From contig OX442437.1 in assembly GCA_949361645.1 (NCBI GenBank), forward strand, positions 2,500,296-2,564,295: DNA of 64,000 bases. The letters run 5' to 3'. The notes beneath the pieces were generated by a model that saw nothing but the letters and a program-made list of their open reading frames with translations, did no database searches and was not told where the DNA came from. Positions 1 through 11,560 of this stretch are shown here, piece after piece. The DNA is from Spongilla lacustris. Taxonomy: Eukaryota; Porifera; Demospongiae; Spongillida; Spongillidae. A program made the position numbers and the translations under genes. The number at the start of each line of letters is the position of its first letter. The first letter of the stretch is position 1.

Positions 1-366
1 AGGCATCATGTTATAAAAGTATAGTTTTAAAAATCTACCAGGAGCTATACAAAGCATGCGAGCTAAACAATCTGAAATTTTCATTTATTTATAAAAACGA
101 ATAACATCCACAAAAATAAAACAACTGAGATTACATTTACTCCAATCACGTAATGTGATAAAAGGATATCTTCAAGTGTTCAACATGACTGATTAAATCT
201 CCTCAATTAGTGTCTGCAATATTTCAGCAAAGGCTGCTCGACCAAGGAATCCACTGATCTAGGTTCTGGTTCTTAAAGACTTTCATGATTCCAAATGATT
301 GTTTGACCTGAAAAAAAAGATATCAAAGAGCTCTCAACGGCACCATATGCACACTTATAGCTCCTT

Positions 367-413
<47 letters not shown>

Positions 414-1249
414 CACGCACACACACACAGAGGCTGGGTACATCAACATGTACCATTTAATTTTTTTTTTAAAGGTGCAGCAGATGCATGTACAAAGAGA
501 TCAACTTAGATCAGTTGGATTGCTGAGAGGTAAAAACTATCAATTTAACCTAATAGCACACTTTATAAATTAAATAAACACTCCCAATGACAACACTGCA
601 CACACTTCACAGATCTAGACGTACCCACACATGCATATGCAAAGAGATTGTGATAACCTGATCAGTGGACTGAGCGCACACACACACATAAATGTCAGGT
701 ATGAGTCCCCGTATGACTAGTAGATACAGTTGGTTTCCGTTCCGTGGTGCCAGAAGTGGTAGGCCTATTCGATAAATCCGGCTGTACCCGTCACCACAAC
801 CTGATGAGATCCTTCAATATCAATGGTAGCTGCGAGAAATAAAGCCCCGAATCAGTTGAATGAGATGCACGCTGGATTGGAAGTTTTAAAAAACTTACAA
901 AGTAGGCCTTTGAGCACAGGTAACTGACTTGCTCTTGGTCTGTAGACTTTCGCGCGCTACATATATGATATTTTAAAGAAAGCTTGCTCAAAATCCGACG
1001 CCTCAAAAGCATCTCTATTATTTAAAAAAATGGTCAGACTCCAAAGTTCTGTAAACTCAATAACTGAATAAGAAACCGGATCCGGCCGCGGGTTTGGGTG
1101 TATTAGCATATTATGATTAGCTCGACTGCAATGCGCTAGCTGGACAATCGATCCGATGACCGCAAAGGATCGATTCGATAGTCGTGATCGTTGCGGTGAG
1201 GAAGAAATAATTTTGACCAGTTTGGCGTTCCATACAGTTTGGCGTTCCA
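1..1249. other. Non-coding flank, no gene recognised
   Basis: No reading frame here has recognisable domains or splice-consistent exons. It is AT-rich with short CA runs near 370-430 and 675-690. Short open frames exist on both strands but show no conserved motif. Confidence 0.5.
369..429. repeat. (AC)n microsatellite
   Basis: A nearly uninterrupted AC dinucleotide run, broken only by one atgcacgc stretch. Confidence 0.95.
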
Positions 1250-1437
1250 TACTCCGTGTCTTGCGGATATACGTGGCTGAAGGCAAAAATTAGCAGCCTC
1301 GGATTGAAACGACGAGGTGCTATTGAAACCAACCTTTTCCATTAAGGTAACAACAGCACATATATTGGTTAGTTCTCTAAAAAAATGTTGACTTATATAA
1401 CGTGTAGGTGGAATTAACAACGTCAAACTGCCTATTA

Positions 1438-1663
1438 CACTGGCGGACGCAGAATTTAAAGAAAGGGGGGGTTGTAGTAGAGGGGGATCACCAAAAGGGG
1501 AGGGTGCGGGAGGGGGATGTGCCCCCTCCCGCGCGAAGCGCGGAAGCTTTTGAAAACGTTGATTTGGTGTGCTAAAATGCATGAAAAAATTACGAGTTTT
1601 CGGTAATTTGTTTACTTATGCCGCATTTTGCGTATTATGTAATAGGAGGAAAGGGGGGGTTGC

Positions 1664-1703
<40 letters not shown>

Positions 1704-1710
1704 GCCAGTG
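1438..1710 (+). mobile_element. GC-rich MITE with 5-bp TSD (copy 1)
   Basis: A 273-bp element with inverted ends CACTGGCGGACG / CGTCCGCCAGTG and TATTA on both sides (1433-1437 and 1711-1715). The unfilled right arm has a single TATTA at the matching place, which proves the target duplication. Internal marks are a gggggatgtgccccctcc palindrome and a long poly-C run before the 3' end. A second copy lies at 55753-56028. A 5-bp target with CAC ends would fit the hAT5 group of the hAT superfamily; that assignment is tentative. Confidence 0.92.
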
Positions 1711-1803
1711 TATTAGGCTATAGGGCTATGTGGCGATTGCTCCAAACCAAGTATGGTTACACCGTGAAAAGGTAAAAATGTTACACTAATCCTATCTGTT
1801 GAG

Positions 1804-2033
1804 CACTGGTGGAGCCAGGATTTTTTTATAGGGTGGCCCAACTTAAGGCCGATTCAACCAATAGGGGGGAGGGGGGGGGGATGGGGGCCAGGGGGGGGGC
1901 CAACTGCAGACATCACTGTACAAGCTTAAATCACAGGGGTTCCAACTGCAGACTTGACTGTACAAGCTTAAATCACAGGGGGGGGGCCAAGCCCCCTCCA
2001 GCCCACCCCCCCCCCCCCCCCACCCCCCTTGCT
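1804..2033 (-). mobile_element. Truncated copy of the 8-bp-TSD hAT-type MITE
   Basis: It starts with CACTGGTGGAGCCAGG after ctgttgag. It shares two 38-bp direct repeats containing ctgtacaagcttaaatcaca with the intact element at 3795-4026. It ends at ccccccttgct without the final CCGCCACTG or the second target copy, so it was cut by the inverted-duplication breakpoint. Confidence 0.85.
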
Positions 2034-2129
2034 GAATTTAAAGATATATGCTGTCAATGCACAAACATAGATCCTAAATCAAGACCAAGTGCAATGTCAC
2101 TTCTCAAGTTTATTGATTCAATTCTATAA
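2034..2129 (+). CDS. Probable last exon of a protein kinase domain (partial)
   Basis: The frame ends in a short stretch with C-x2-C-x(5)-D-P-K-S-R-P-S followed by a hydrophobic helix and a TAA stop at 2127-2129. The DPxxRP core is the hallmark of kinase subdomain XI, whose Arg pairs with the Glu of the APE motif. Nothing upstream in frame is kinase-like: the preceding bases are the truncated MITE and poly-C. The rest of the kinase is therefore cut off by the inverted duplication or lies in exons beyond it. An acceptor AG at 2042-2043 is possible. An AATAAA lies near 2284. It could be a pseudo-exon; no catalytic loop is visible. Confidence 0.5.
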   Translation, partial: EFKDICCQCTNIDPKSRPSAMSLLKFIDSIL

Positions 2130-2819
2130 CGGCCATCAAGTGATCCAGCAAAGTGAACTCATGTATTGTTGGCTAAAGTGTTTGTAAAATGCTGTGCAGT
2201 ATCTAGCTTACTTCATATAGGTTTTCATGAAAATGTATCATGAACAACATGAAATTATATAACATAACTTACAACATATGACAAATAAAGATACACAAAT
2301 TTGCAATTGTTGACAGTGATCTGCTCTTGTGTCAAATTCAAATATGAAAGAATGTGATCTGCTAGCAGTTGAAATGGTGGAGAATAAAATGGTGGTGGAT
2401 CATGTGCAACATGCACCATGCAATGAGCGAGAAGATCAGGATCAATGTCACACTTGTAATCACCATCTTAAAAAGAAAACAGGGTTAAACCTGCACACAG
2501 TCTATTACATGAGCCATACCTAGATAATTAGATAAGTAATATACATCATTGGGAGTATCACTGGGACATGATGCAAATCTATTAAAACGTATCCTGTGAT
2601 TATTCCATCTGTGTTTGAACTCATTCAGTTCCCTTTTCAATACAGGCATGAACACATATCCAGCTATGTGGCTATATAATAATATACATATAACCACTGT
2701 AGTGTATGCAACCCAATCTTACGGATGGACCACATTGTCTGGATCATACAGCTCATCTTCTAACAAATGCTAAAATAGATGGTAAACCACAAATTTCTAC
2801 CACATTTATGATAACAATA
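2130..2819. other. Probable 3' UTR and intergenic DNA
   Basis: No conserved coding sequence. AATAAA near 2284 could serve the kinase-like exon. Small open frames (for example 2329-2523) show no recognisable domain. Confidence 0.4.
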
Positions 2820-3045
2820 CAGTGCTCCCTCGATTATACGGAAAAGTATTACCTCGATTATACAGAAAATAAGGCACATTCATTGGGTGTTAGGAAAACT
2901 ATCCGTGTACTTAGCGGTAAGTTGTCTAAACCAGCTTAGACAGCCTACCTCTAAGTACACAGATAGTTTTCCTAACACCCAATGAATGTGCCTTATTTTC
3001 CGTATAATCGAGGTAATACTTTTCCGTATAATCGAGGGAGCACTG
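2820..3045. mobile_element. pogo/Tigger-type foldback MITE, TA target
   Basis: A 226-bp near-complete palindrome with ends CAGTGCTCCCTCGATTATAC and its inverse, flanked by TA at 2818-2819 and 3046-3047. The arms (about 100 bp each) meet at a short centre near 2928-2945. CAGTG...CC ends with TA duplication are typical of Tigger/pogo elements in the Tc1/mariner superfamily. No transposase is encoded. Confidence 0.9.
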
Positions 3046-3786
3046 TACCTTAAAAAGAGTAATCCACCATTGTGTTTTAAAAATTCTTAACCTTGACCAC
3101 CAGCTTTCAATGCGCTATATAGTACATACAATAAATTTATATCATACTTACATATCATGATAACCGCTACAATATTACAACATACTGTATTTAGGGACCG
3201 AAGTTCCAAACACAAAACTGTTAGGACCAGCATATTGATCTGTACCATCATGCCTAAATGTCATTTGGCATTTGGCGATACAAGTATTCTCAGTTCCACA
3301 GTCACTTCTTACGCATAGGACACCCTAAGTATTATGATCAAACCATACTTATGTACAACCTCGCAAAATAGAAGTGTATACATGTATAGTGTTCTGACCT
3401 TCCAACTTCTTTAGTGCATCTAAGTAATAGTTCAGCACTACACAAGGGTCGCTATTAGTAGTTGATACCTCCAACCAGATAAAAACTACAATTGATATAA
3501 TTTTAACACATACCTTCAAACGTGTCATAAATGTTACCCGTCTATGCAACCATAAATGGGGAAACCATATGGTATAAGCTTATCGTACCCATCTAGGTGC
3601 CACATCCAATTTGGTCCCTTTTAAAACAGAGAAGGTAAATTGCCATTCTGTATAGCACCTTTCAGTGTTATTGATGTAATTTCGCCCTTTAAGTCTATGT
3701 TTCTTCCTATCACTTGTGCCTTGAGGGTCCATCAGTGCAAGTAGCATCATGACGGTGCTTCTAAAATGGAAGTATACACAAGCTGT
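3046..3786. other. Unannotated AT-rich spacer
   Basis: Lies between the palindromic MITE and the right arm of the inverted duplication. No gene, RNA or repeat structure was recognised. Confidence 0.4.
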
Positions 3787-3794
3787 CTCAACAG

Positions 3795-4026
3795 CAGTGG
3801 CGGAGCAAGGGGGGTGGGGGGGGGGGGCTGGAGGGGGCTTGGCCCCCCCCCCCCCCCCCCCCCCCCCACCCCCTGTGATTTAAGCTTGTACAGTCAAGTC
3901 TGCAGTTGGACCCCCTGTGATTTAAGCTTGTACAGTGACGTCTGCAGTTGGCCCCCCCTCCCCCTTATTGGTTGAATCGGCTTTAAGTTGGGCCACCCTA
4001 TAAAAAAAATCCTGGCTCCACCAGTG
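3795..4026 (+). mobile_element. hAT-type MITE with 8-bp TSD
   Basis: A 232-bp element beginning CAGTGGCGGAGCAAGG and ending as the inverse of CACTGGTGGAGCCAGG. It is flanked by CTCAACAG at 3787-3794 and 4027-4034. An 8-bp target duplication with CA...TG ends is characteristic of hAT transposons. The interior holds a poly-C tract and two copies of a 38-bp direct repeat. Confidence 0.92.
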
Positions 4027-4308
4027 CTCAACAGATAGGATTAGTGTAACATTTTTACCTTTTCACGGTGTAACCATACTTGGTTTGGAGCAATCGCCAC
4101 ATAGCCCTATTATTATAGCCTAATAGGCAGCTTGACGTTGTTAATTCCACCTACACGTTATATAAGTCAACATTTTGTTAGAGAACTAACCAATATATGT
4201 GCTGTTGTTACCTTAATGGAAAAGGTTGGTTTCAATAGCACCTCGTCGTTTCAATCCGAGGCTGCTAATTTTTGCCTTCAGCCACGTATATCCGCAAGAC
4301 ACGGAGTA
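3795..4308 (-). repeat. Right arm of the inverted duplication
   Basis: Matches 1250-2033 in reverse complement but lacks the 273-bp MITE, so it carries the pre-insertion site. It contains the complete hAT-type MITE with both target copies, and is therefore probably the ancestral arm. Its outer edge is acggagta at 4301-4308. Confidence 0.88.
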
Positions 4309-4435
4309 CACCCAGCGTAAGTACGCCAATATAACGGCAATAGGTTTGCGCTGCCTCCAGTATCGCACTATGATCCCTAGAGAATGAAAATGGCAGATTT
4401 GCGTAGTGCATGGTTGGCCCGATGTGTGGTATAAG

Positions 4436-5172
4436 CAGGGCTGCCGCGATATATCGCGATATGCGATATATCGCGATATTTTTTATATATCGCGATATGC
4501 GATATATCACGATATTTTTTTGCGATACAAACGTACATGGATATACGGAGATAGCCGGAAGAATAGACGGAGAAAGACGGAAATATACGAAAAAGTTATT
4601 CAGCAGATGCAGCTAGTGTTGGGCCACGCATGCATGCACATACATTCGAATTCAGCTGCGGTGCTGCGTACATATATACTGTAAATTATCCGCCCCCATT
4701 GAAAATCAGCCGCCCGTGTATTTAAACGTGTAACCGCGAACGCTTATAATAAGTTCTCTTTTTCACCATATTATACTGACATGTATTATTTGAAATATTG
4801 TCACGGAAGAGTTTACGTTTATGGAGATAATATCGTTAAACACGAGTCTTTTTTTTTCGATGAGGAAGATGAATGGGGGCCACAAAATCATTTTGGAATC
4901 ATTATGTGATCGGAAAGCATATATGTTCATTCACGCAGTGATTTAATCCTCTCTTAAATTCTTTTCCTGCATGTGATACTGTGCCATTGTTCTTGTGTCA
5001 CCACCACAACAACGCAACCTCAACTTGCATGAAAATTGTGTGGTTATTGATAAATAATTGCTCGATGAATATACTTAAAAATATCGCGATACTATATCGC
5101 GATATTTTACTCATATCGCGATGTATCGCGATATAGGCGATATCGGCTAAAGACCATATCGCGGCAGCACTG
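4436..5172. mobile_element. Non-autonomous hAT element with tatcgcgata-rich ends
   Basis: A 737-bp element with ends CAGGGCTGCCGCGATAT and ATATCGCGGCAGCACTG, flanked by exact 8-bp copies GGTATAAG at 4428-4435 and 5173-5180. Both ends are packed with many forward and inverted copies of atatcgcgatat, which resemble subterminal transposase-binding arrays. The interior has no intact transposase frame. Confidence 0.93.
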
Positions 5173-5180
5173 GGTATAAG

Positions 5181-7956
5181 CCTTACTCTCAACTTCCACA
5201 TCGTCACGATGGATCGCCATTATCGCTAGCCTATTAAACCAACTATACTTCCGTAGGCGGTGTCGACTTCCGATGGCCACGACCTAATTTACCCGTGTCG
5301 ACTTCCTAGAGCCACGTGCCTAAATAGTACTTCCGCTGGGCCACGCCCAAATGTCGACGTTTCTGTGTCGACGTTTCTGTGTCGAAGTTTCTACCGTAAA
5401 GTTCATGCCTACATGTATGAGGCGGACGCCAGGCAAATTCCCAAGAAAGTCAGGACGCAGCATCATCGAGAAAAAGCATCACAATAGGCAAACACATGGT
5501 TTAGAAAGTGTCACATTTTTTCTTTCAGCACACAAATCACGAATGTGTTTTTTATGAATAATCAGCATAGTTTTTTATTCAATCCGGTCATAGTAGTTGA
5601 ATCGATCCGCACAACTATAAGGTCCAGCAACGCTGCAGAGTGTGTGGAAGCCTTTTGGTGGCTACAGGAAAGAGAAAAAGGCCATCATATAAGTGTACAG
5701 AATTTTCTGAACGTGTGAATAGCGTCTTCAGCATTGCCTTTACCAAGATCCACCCGGCTTTCTATTGTTGTGAATTTGTACAAATGGGTGATGAGCAGAG
5801 CTACACCATATTACAGCTCCACAAATGTATACCAATGGAAGACACATGATGAAAGCTTACACGTACATATAGCCTACCCACCCAGATATCAGCCCAAAAG
5901 AGATGACAAGCATACACAGGCACGTGCAAAAGATCTCATAAAATAATTGCCCTCATTAAAGGGTCGTACCACCACATCACTCCTGTCCCATGGCTATAAA
6001 CAGAAATAAATAAGGATTAAATGCTAGTTGCATAGGAGGCTTTCCAGAAAGAACACTGGAAACCAACACATCTAACCATTCTAACCAAAGGTCTTTCATG
6101 GCTGGAGGTGTATGCATGAGTGCCATTAGATGGAAAATGGAAATAAATTGCATATCAGAGCCACACTTTGACACATAAGCAGTCACAGGTCAGTATCTCA
6201 ATTGTGTATTTACACTGGTAGGATGGATACCTGGGCTCCATTTGACCCATGGAATCTTCATTCATGAAGATCTTTCTGTTATAACTGTGACCTGCAGCTG
6301 GTCTTTGTACCCATGGCCACAACCAGCACATCCAGCTTTTATAGCTTTCTGTACAGACTTGTCAAGGTGAACTGGCAACAAAGGAGGAGCTGCTTATATA
6401 TGTAGCTGATTGGGGAGTATGAGTCCATCACCATAGAAATGATTAAACAGATTGAGGAGAAGGGGAAGCTACAGGATGCAATGATACGATTCCAATATGT
6501 CAACTATAAAAACACACACAGACTTTTCAAGGTGAACTGGCAAATGAAATAGTCAAAACCACCTATCCTGATGCATACTAGCCATCAAATATCAACACAT
6601 TGTGTACATTAATGGTTACTGTAGCGCTACACAAGAGAAGTGCCCTACACACATGCGGTACACATATCACAATTTGAAGTCTATCAACAAAGCATGGAAC
6701 ATCACTAATCATGGCCAACCTTAGGGCATCATTCCCAGGCATCTCAATACTAGTACCACTAAAAATGCATTTCATACCACCCCATGGGCAAGGCGTACCC
6801 GTTCAAGGTTTGGCCTTCTCGGAGAGCAAGGGGCTGAGTCCAACCACGCCAGGTGTTAATAATTTGCAGAGGTCCTACCATGCCTTGTATCATGATGCTC
6901 AATGCAGCACAGTATGTGAAAGCGAAGCCACCTCACGAGTAAAACCTTTAATTGCACAAAACCACACGCGTACGTGTATACGCCATACGCACACTCAACT
7001 TTAGACGTATCTACCACCGCCAAGAAAAAATGTGACACTAGTTCCTTACCATACGCTGTAAGTACCTTCTGTCTTCTTTGGTTTTCCACTTTTAGTTTGG
7101 CCATAGAATTTGTCCTACGGGGAGAATAAGCGCTTCAAAGTGGAGATGTCCGTCAAAAGTAGGCCGCTTTTCGCGAGCCATACAACATCTTGGAAACATC
7201 TCTGCGCCATGTGATTAGGAAAAAGTTTGAAACAAAGATTCACGCATAACTAAATGCATCAGTTTAAAGACCATATTGAATGGTTTTCAATTTTTATCTT
7301 TCTTGTAGCTTAATCCTAACCAGAGAAACGGGCCTTTAAGTACCGATCGGACAATGTATGGCGATTGATGCGGAGATATTATAAAAACTGTGATTCCCCT
7401 AATGCCGATATTCAAATGATCATAAGATTTTTGTCTTTCAACATTTCGATTCCAAATTTTATATGGAGAATGGCACGTTGTAGGCCTACACAAAGAATGT
7501 GCAAATATAATTTCCTTATACGTTATGTAGTGGGATTTCAACGTGCATTTATCGGTATGAAACTAAATTTTTGACGTCCGTTTGAATGTTTCAAATAAAT
7601 TAAAGATAAAATTACCCCCTGTAGAGTAGTGCGTGTCAGCTTGCACCTTCAGCCTTCCTGGATTCAGTTTCTCATACTATACCGGTAGCTGATGTAGCAG
7701 CGACCAAGATAGGCTGCGATGCATCTAAAACAGAGTATACTTACAGAGTAAACGCTTCAGCAGGGATTGAAGGCTGCCACACCACCATGCAGCCGTTGGG
7801 CTTGATTCTCCCAAGACGGCAAGGTAATGTTCAACAACCGATATATTCTACAGCACACCTGTTACATTTATGTATATTTAACCTTTAAATGGCAGCTAAC
7901 TATTGGTGATACAGAAAACAGTACACAGCACAAGCACATACAACAACTACATATAA
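5181..7956. other. Low-gene region up to the assembly gap
   Basis: Contains short tgtcgac-type repeats (5265-5390), one possible zinc-finger remnant (5605-5849) and isolated open frames with no recognised domains. On the minus strand near 7104-7040 an ATG frame runs to a good GT donor (cgtatg/gtaagg), but no partner exon was found. Confidence 0.4.
5605..5849 (+). pseudogene. Possible zinc-finger fragment, unassigned
   Basis: The frame reads a C-x2-C-G-S-L motif, then a basic stretch, another Cys, and H-P-A-x2-C-C before a stop. The pattern recalls N-terminal Cys/His modules seen in several invertebrate transposon-derived proteins, but spacing is imperfect and no catalytic domain follows. Function is unknown, and it may be chance. 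Confidence 0.2.
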
Positions 7957-8156
7957 NNNNNNNNNNNNNNNNNNNNNNNNNNNNNNNNNNNNNNNNNNNN
8001 NNNNNNNNNNNNNNNNNNNNNNNNNNNNNNNNNNNNNNNNNNNNNNNNNNNNNNNNNNNNNNNNNNNNNNNNNNNNNNNNNNNNNNNNNNNNNNNNNNNN
8101 NNNNNNNNNNNNNNNNNNNNNNNNNNNNNNNNNNNNNNNNNNNNNNNNNNNNNNNN
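7957..8156. other. Assembly gap (200 N)
   Basis: Exactly 200 unresolved bases, a conventional placeholder length, so true size is unknown. The retroelement at 8158 probably continues leftward into the gap. Confidence 0.98.
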
Positions 8157-8157
8157 T

Positions 8158-10590
8158 ATGGTGAAGAAAGGCTCTGATATATGTAGACTCATTAAACATC
8201 ACATGGACATGTGGAAGAATGAACGATTTGATGAACTATTCTATGAATTTGAAAGATGCTCCAAACAGCACCGAACCAGCAGTACCTCATCCCACACTGA
8301 CGAACATACCTTAAAGGTGTTTTCACATATTATGCAAAGGGTCAAGTGAGATCAGCAGTTTGATGGCTAACAGAAAGGACAAATAAAGGAGGTGTGCTGG
8401 ACATATCCTGCCTTGTTGATGATGGGCCTAAAACTGTCTTTGATGTATTAAAAGAAAAACATCCTGAACCTTCCATACCACCAGAGGATGCATATCTTAA
8501 GTGTGTGGACCTACCGCCACTAGCTGATGTGGACATTACAAGCTCTCATATTGAAATCGCTGCTAAGAAAATTCAAGGAGGAGCTGGTCCTGGAGGGTCC
8601 ACCGCTTCACTCTGGCAAGCTCTTTTACTTCACTTTGGTGTACATAGTGCAAACTTGCGAGATGCCATGGCTGAACTTGCCAGACGTTTATCCAATTCCA
8701 TCATTGACTGGTCAGACATACAAGCCTTAAGCTTGATGAGCACTCACCTAGTTGCCTTGGATAAGCCCCCAGGTGTTCGCCCTATTGCTATAGGGGAAAT
8801 ACCTCGGCGTATACTTTGTAAAGCTGTGGCATTGGCAACTAGTATGGATGTCACTGACTTGTGCGGCATCGACCAATTGTGCTCTGGCATAAAAGGAGGC
8901 ATTGAAGGAGCAGTACATGCCATGCAGGAATTGTATGAAGAAAATCAAAAGTCTGCCTGGGGTATATTATTGGTAGATGCAAAAAATGCATTTAACTCCC
9001 TTAACAGATCTGCTGCCATTTGGAACTGCCGTGTTCAGTGTCCTCGGTGCTCCAGGTTCCTTTTCAACACCAATCAAGGGTACACAGCTTTAGTACTTCA
9101 AGGTATGTCAAAGACTGATGCCCTCTTGAGTAAAGAAGGTGTAATGCAGGGGGATCCTTTGTCCATGCTTATGTATGCATCATCTACACTGCCACGTATC
9201 AAATCCCTCTACAACCCATCCACCTTGGTCCAGAATTGGTATGCAGATGATTCCTCTTGCACAGCAAAACTGCCTCATTTGCTCAAATGGTTTCAAAGGT
9301 AATGTGAATTGGGACCCAAGTACGGGTACTACCCAGAACCCAAGAAGACCATTCTCATAGTTGATCCCACTTTCAAGGATGAAGCCAATGTTATCTTTCA
9401 ACCCTTCGGTATAAGTGTGGTCAGTGGTCATCGTTTCCTGGGAAGATTTATTGGTGACTCTGATAGTACAAGACAATTTGTTCAGTCTAAGGTCACAGAA
9501 TGGATTTCATGTATTATGGAACTCAGCAAAGCTGCAGAAAAGTACCCCCAGGCTGCTTTTTCAGCATTGTCTAAATCACTACAGTTTGAATGGACATATT
9601 TGCAGAGGGTAGTGTCTGATTGCAGTGCCGCCTTTGCTCCTGTTTGGGATGCCCCGAACACTTTTTTCTGGCCAGCAGTGTTTGAAGGATCTATTTCCGA
9701 AACTGAAAAACGTTTATTCACACTTCCTACCCGAATGGGTGGTATGGGAATACGAAATCCTATTGAAATAGCTAACAATGCCTACAAAACGTCAAGAACA
9801 GGAACAAGTGTAATTGTAGAGCATTTCGGCGTTCAATTGATGGTAAAACTTCTGCATGGCTAGAAGTATTGCCACTGTGTACAACTACTTCAATTTGTCT
9901 GCAACAGAATTCAGAGATGCACTGGCAATGAGATACCAGCGTCCTTTGCTTAGGATGCCAGCCACCTGTGATGGATGTGGTGCAGCATTCAATCTTGAGC
10001 ATGCCCTAGACTGCAGAAAGGGGGGACTGGTCATCCAACACCATAATTGAATCAGAGATGCACTTGGGGATCTGGCCTCAATAGCATTCAGGAATGTGAT
10101 AAAGGAGCCAGTTGTGAAGGAGGCTAACATCAGAGATGGTACCCCTGCCTTGATTGCGGACATCAGTATTAGAGGTCTTTGGGAACCTCAGGCAGTAGCC
10201 TTGCTAGATGTGCGAGTAGTAGACACCAATGCACCATCGCACATACATTGGAACACAGTTGCAGTACTTTCCTCAGCAGAAGAAGAGAAAAAACAGAAGT
10301 ACAACAGTGCAGCTGAAGCACGTCGAGCATCTTTTACCCCTTTTGTTGTATCTACTGATGGAATGCTGGTTAGAGAGGCGAATTTCTTACTAAAAAGGTT
10401 AGCCCAAAGCATTAGCATTAAATGGGAGAAACCACTGGGGCAAACTACAGGATGGCTGCATGCAAAGCTGAGTTTTGCAATACTTCAAGCAGCAAATCTC
10501 TGCTTGCGTGGTTCTTGCACCAAGTGGAAAAGTGGTGTTGGAATGGATGATGGTGCTGGGCTACCGGCAGAATTGCCAAAATTGGATTAA
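8158..10590 (+). pseudogene. Decayed non-LTR-like retroelement: RT plus C-terminal zinc/nuclease domain
   Basis: The RT core lies at 8394-9300: a G-V-R-P-I-A motif, the catalytic L-V-D-A-K-N-A-F block, the G-V-M-Q-G-D-P-L-S turn and the Y-A-D-D box near 9240. A thumb/connection region follows (9304-9830) with G-G-M-G-I-R. The C-terminal part (about 9860-10590) has C-x2-C-x(6)-E-H-A-x2-C-x3-G-G then H-H-N, and a D-V-R-V strand, as in restriction-like endonucleases of RT elements. It is dead: in-frame stops at 9301-9303 and 10048-10050, and frame changes near 8350 and 9840-9880. The 5' part is missing in the gap. A TAT/TTA-rich and A-rich tail follows at 10640-10690. Confidence 0.82.
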
Positions 10591-10689
10591 AACTTTTATT
10601 TCATTCTTTTGTTCTGTCGTTTTGTTGTTTATGTTTCCTCTTTTACTGTTATTATTATTATTATTTATTATAAATTTAAAAAAAAACAG

Positions 10690-11560
10690 ATGCTCAATTC
10701 TTTTGTACCACCATCAGAGGCAATTAACTCAGAGGCACTTCTGTTGGCTCCAGTCATGCAAAAGAGCATCTCCTCCAAACTGTATGACCACCTCTTCAAG
10801 GTTCTACTTGACATGTCCTCCATCGCTGACAAGGCTTGCTTACTGTAGGTTTCCTCCCTTCATGCAGGATCATGGCTGTCTGTTACTCCTTCTGAGGGTC
10901 TTGGTCTCCATCTTGACCTTTCCCAATTTCAGGTTGTGATTAAGTGGTGGCTTGGCCTGGACCTTTCTAATGGTTCTTGCTGCCCACTGTGCCCTGAGAT
11001 TGCCCTTGACCCACTTGGCCATCATGCTGTTACCTGCAAAAGGGGTGGTGATGTGGTTTCCTGCCACAACAAACTGTGTGATTTGCAGAGTCCTGCCAGC
11101 GAGCTCATCTGGGTGTCCAGGTGGAAATGGGTAACAATCGCACCAATCACAGCCACACCTCTCCAGCTGACCTTTCGGTACCAAACTGAGTCTTGGGCAA
11201 GCCAGCAGCTTCTGACTTGTCTGCAACATTCCCACTTAATCCTACAACTCTTTTGGAAGCGAGTGTGACAACAGGAGTAGCTTCACAGACCACTGAGCTG
11301 AGAAAGCACTCTTCTAATGACACCAAATGTAAGGAACTGGATTGTGTACCAATAGTAGTGGAGTCATATGGAGCCTGGGGAAAGGAGGCTTTGGAGTCTA
11401 CTTTCCAGCTTGCTTCTCGACTAGCCACTTGCTCATCCAAGGCTAAGTCAGTGGTTCTTACCTAATTCTATGGGCAACTGAACCTTCACCTGGTTCGAGC
11501 TAATGCCATTGCCATCCTTTCCCATAGCAACTGTCAAAGTGATGTTGGGTAGGTATAGTT
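10690..11560 (+). pseudogene. Retroelement 3' fragment B (zinc and nuclease domains)
   Basis: Broken frames in order encode an S-I-A-D-K-A-C-L-L region, W-W-L-G-L-D, a zinc motif C-x2-C-P...L-D-P-L-G-H-H-A-V-T-C-K, then G-G-D-V-V and a G-K-P-A-A-S-D-L strand (11193 on) ending in E-L-R-K-H...K-C-K-E-L and V-E-S-Y-G-A-W-G. This matches the C-terminal half of a second RT-element subfamily. At least three frameshifts and several stops are present. The 3' end runs into tttcaataaataataata at about 11640. Confidence 0.75.

Larger units (their letters stand above)
1250..2033 (+). repeat. Left arm of a large inverted duplication
   Basis: This segment, minus the MITE at 1438-1710 and its duplicated target, is the reverse complement of about 3801-4308 with only scattered differences. 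Shared landmarks include tactccgtgtcttgcgg at its outer edge (1250) and the hAT-type MITE sequence at its inner edge. The copy stops inside that MITE at 2033, where sequence runs straight into the kinase-like exon. This arm therefore looks like the derived copy and the right arm like the source. Confidence 0.88.

Noticed and set aside
1640..1700. Pro-rich protein from poly-C
   Set aside because: The poly-C lies inside a MITE with a proven target duplication.
6856..7104. First exon of a minus-strand gene
   Set aside because: The ATG and GT donor are plausible, but there is no domain, no signal peptide and no downstream exon that I could join.
7827..8202. Open frames across the N gap
   Set aside because: They consist mostly of undefined residues and have no evidential value.
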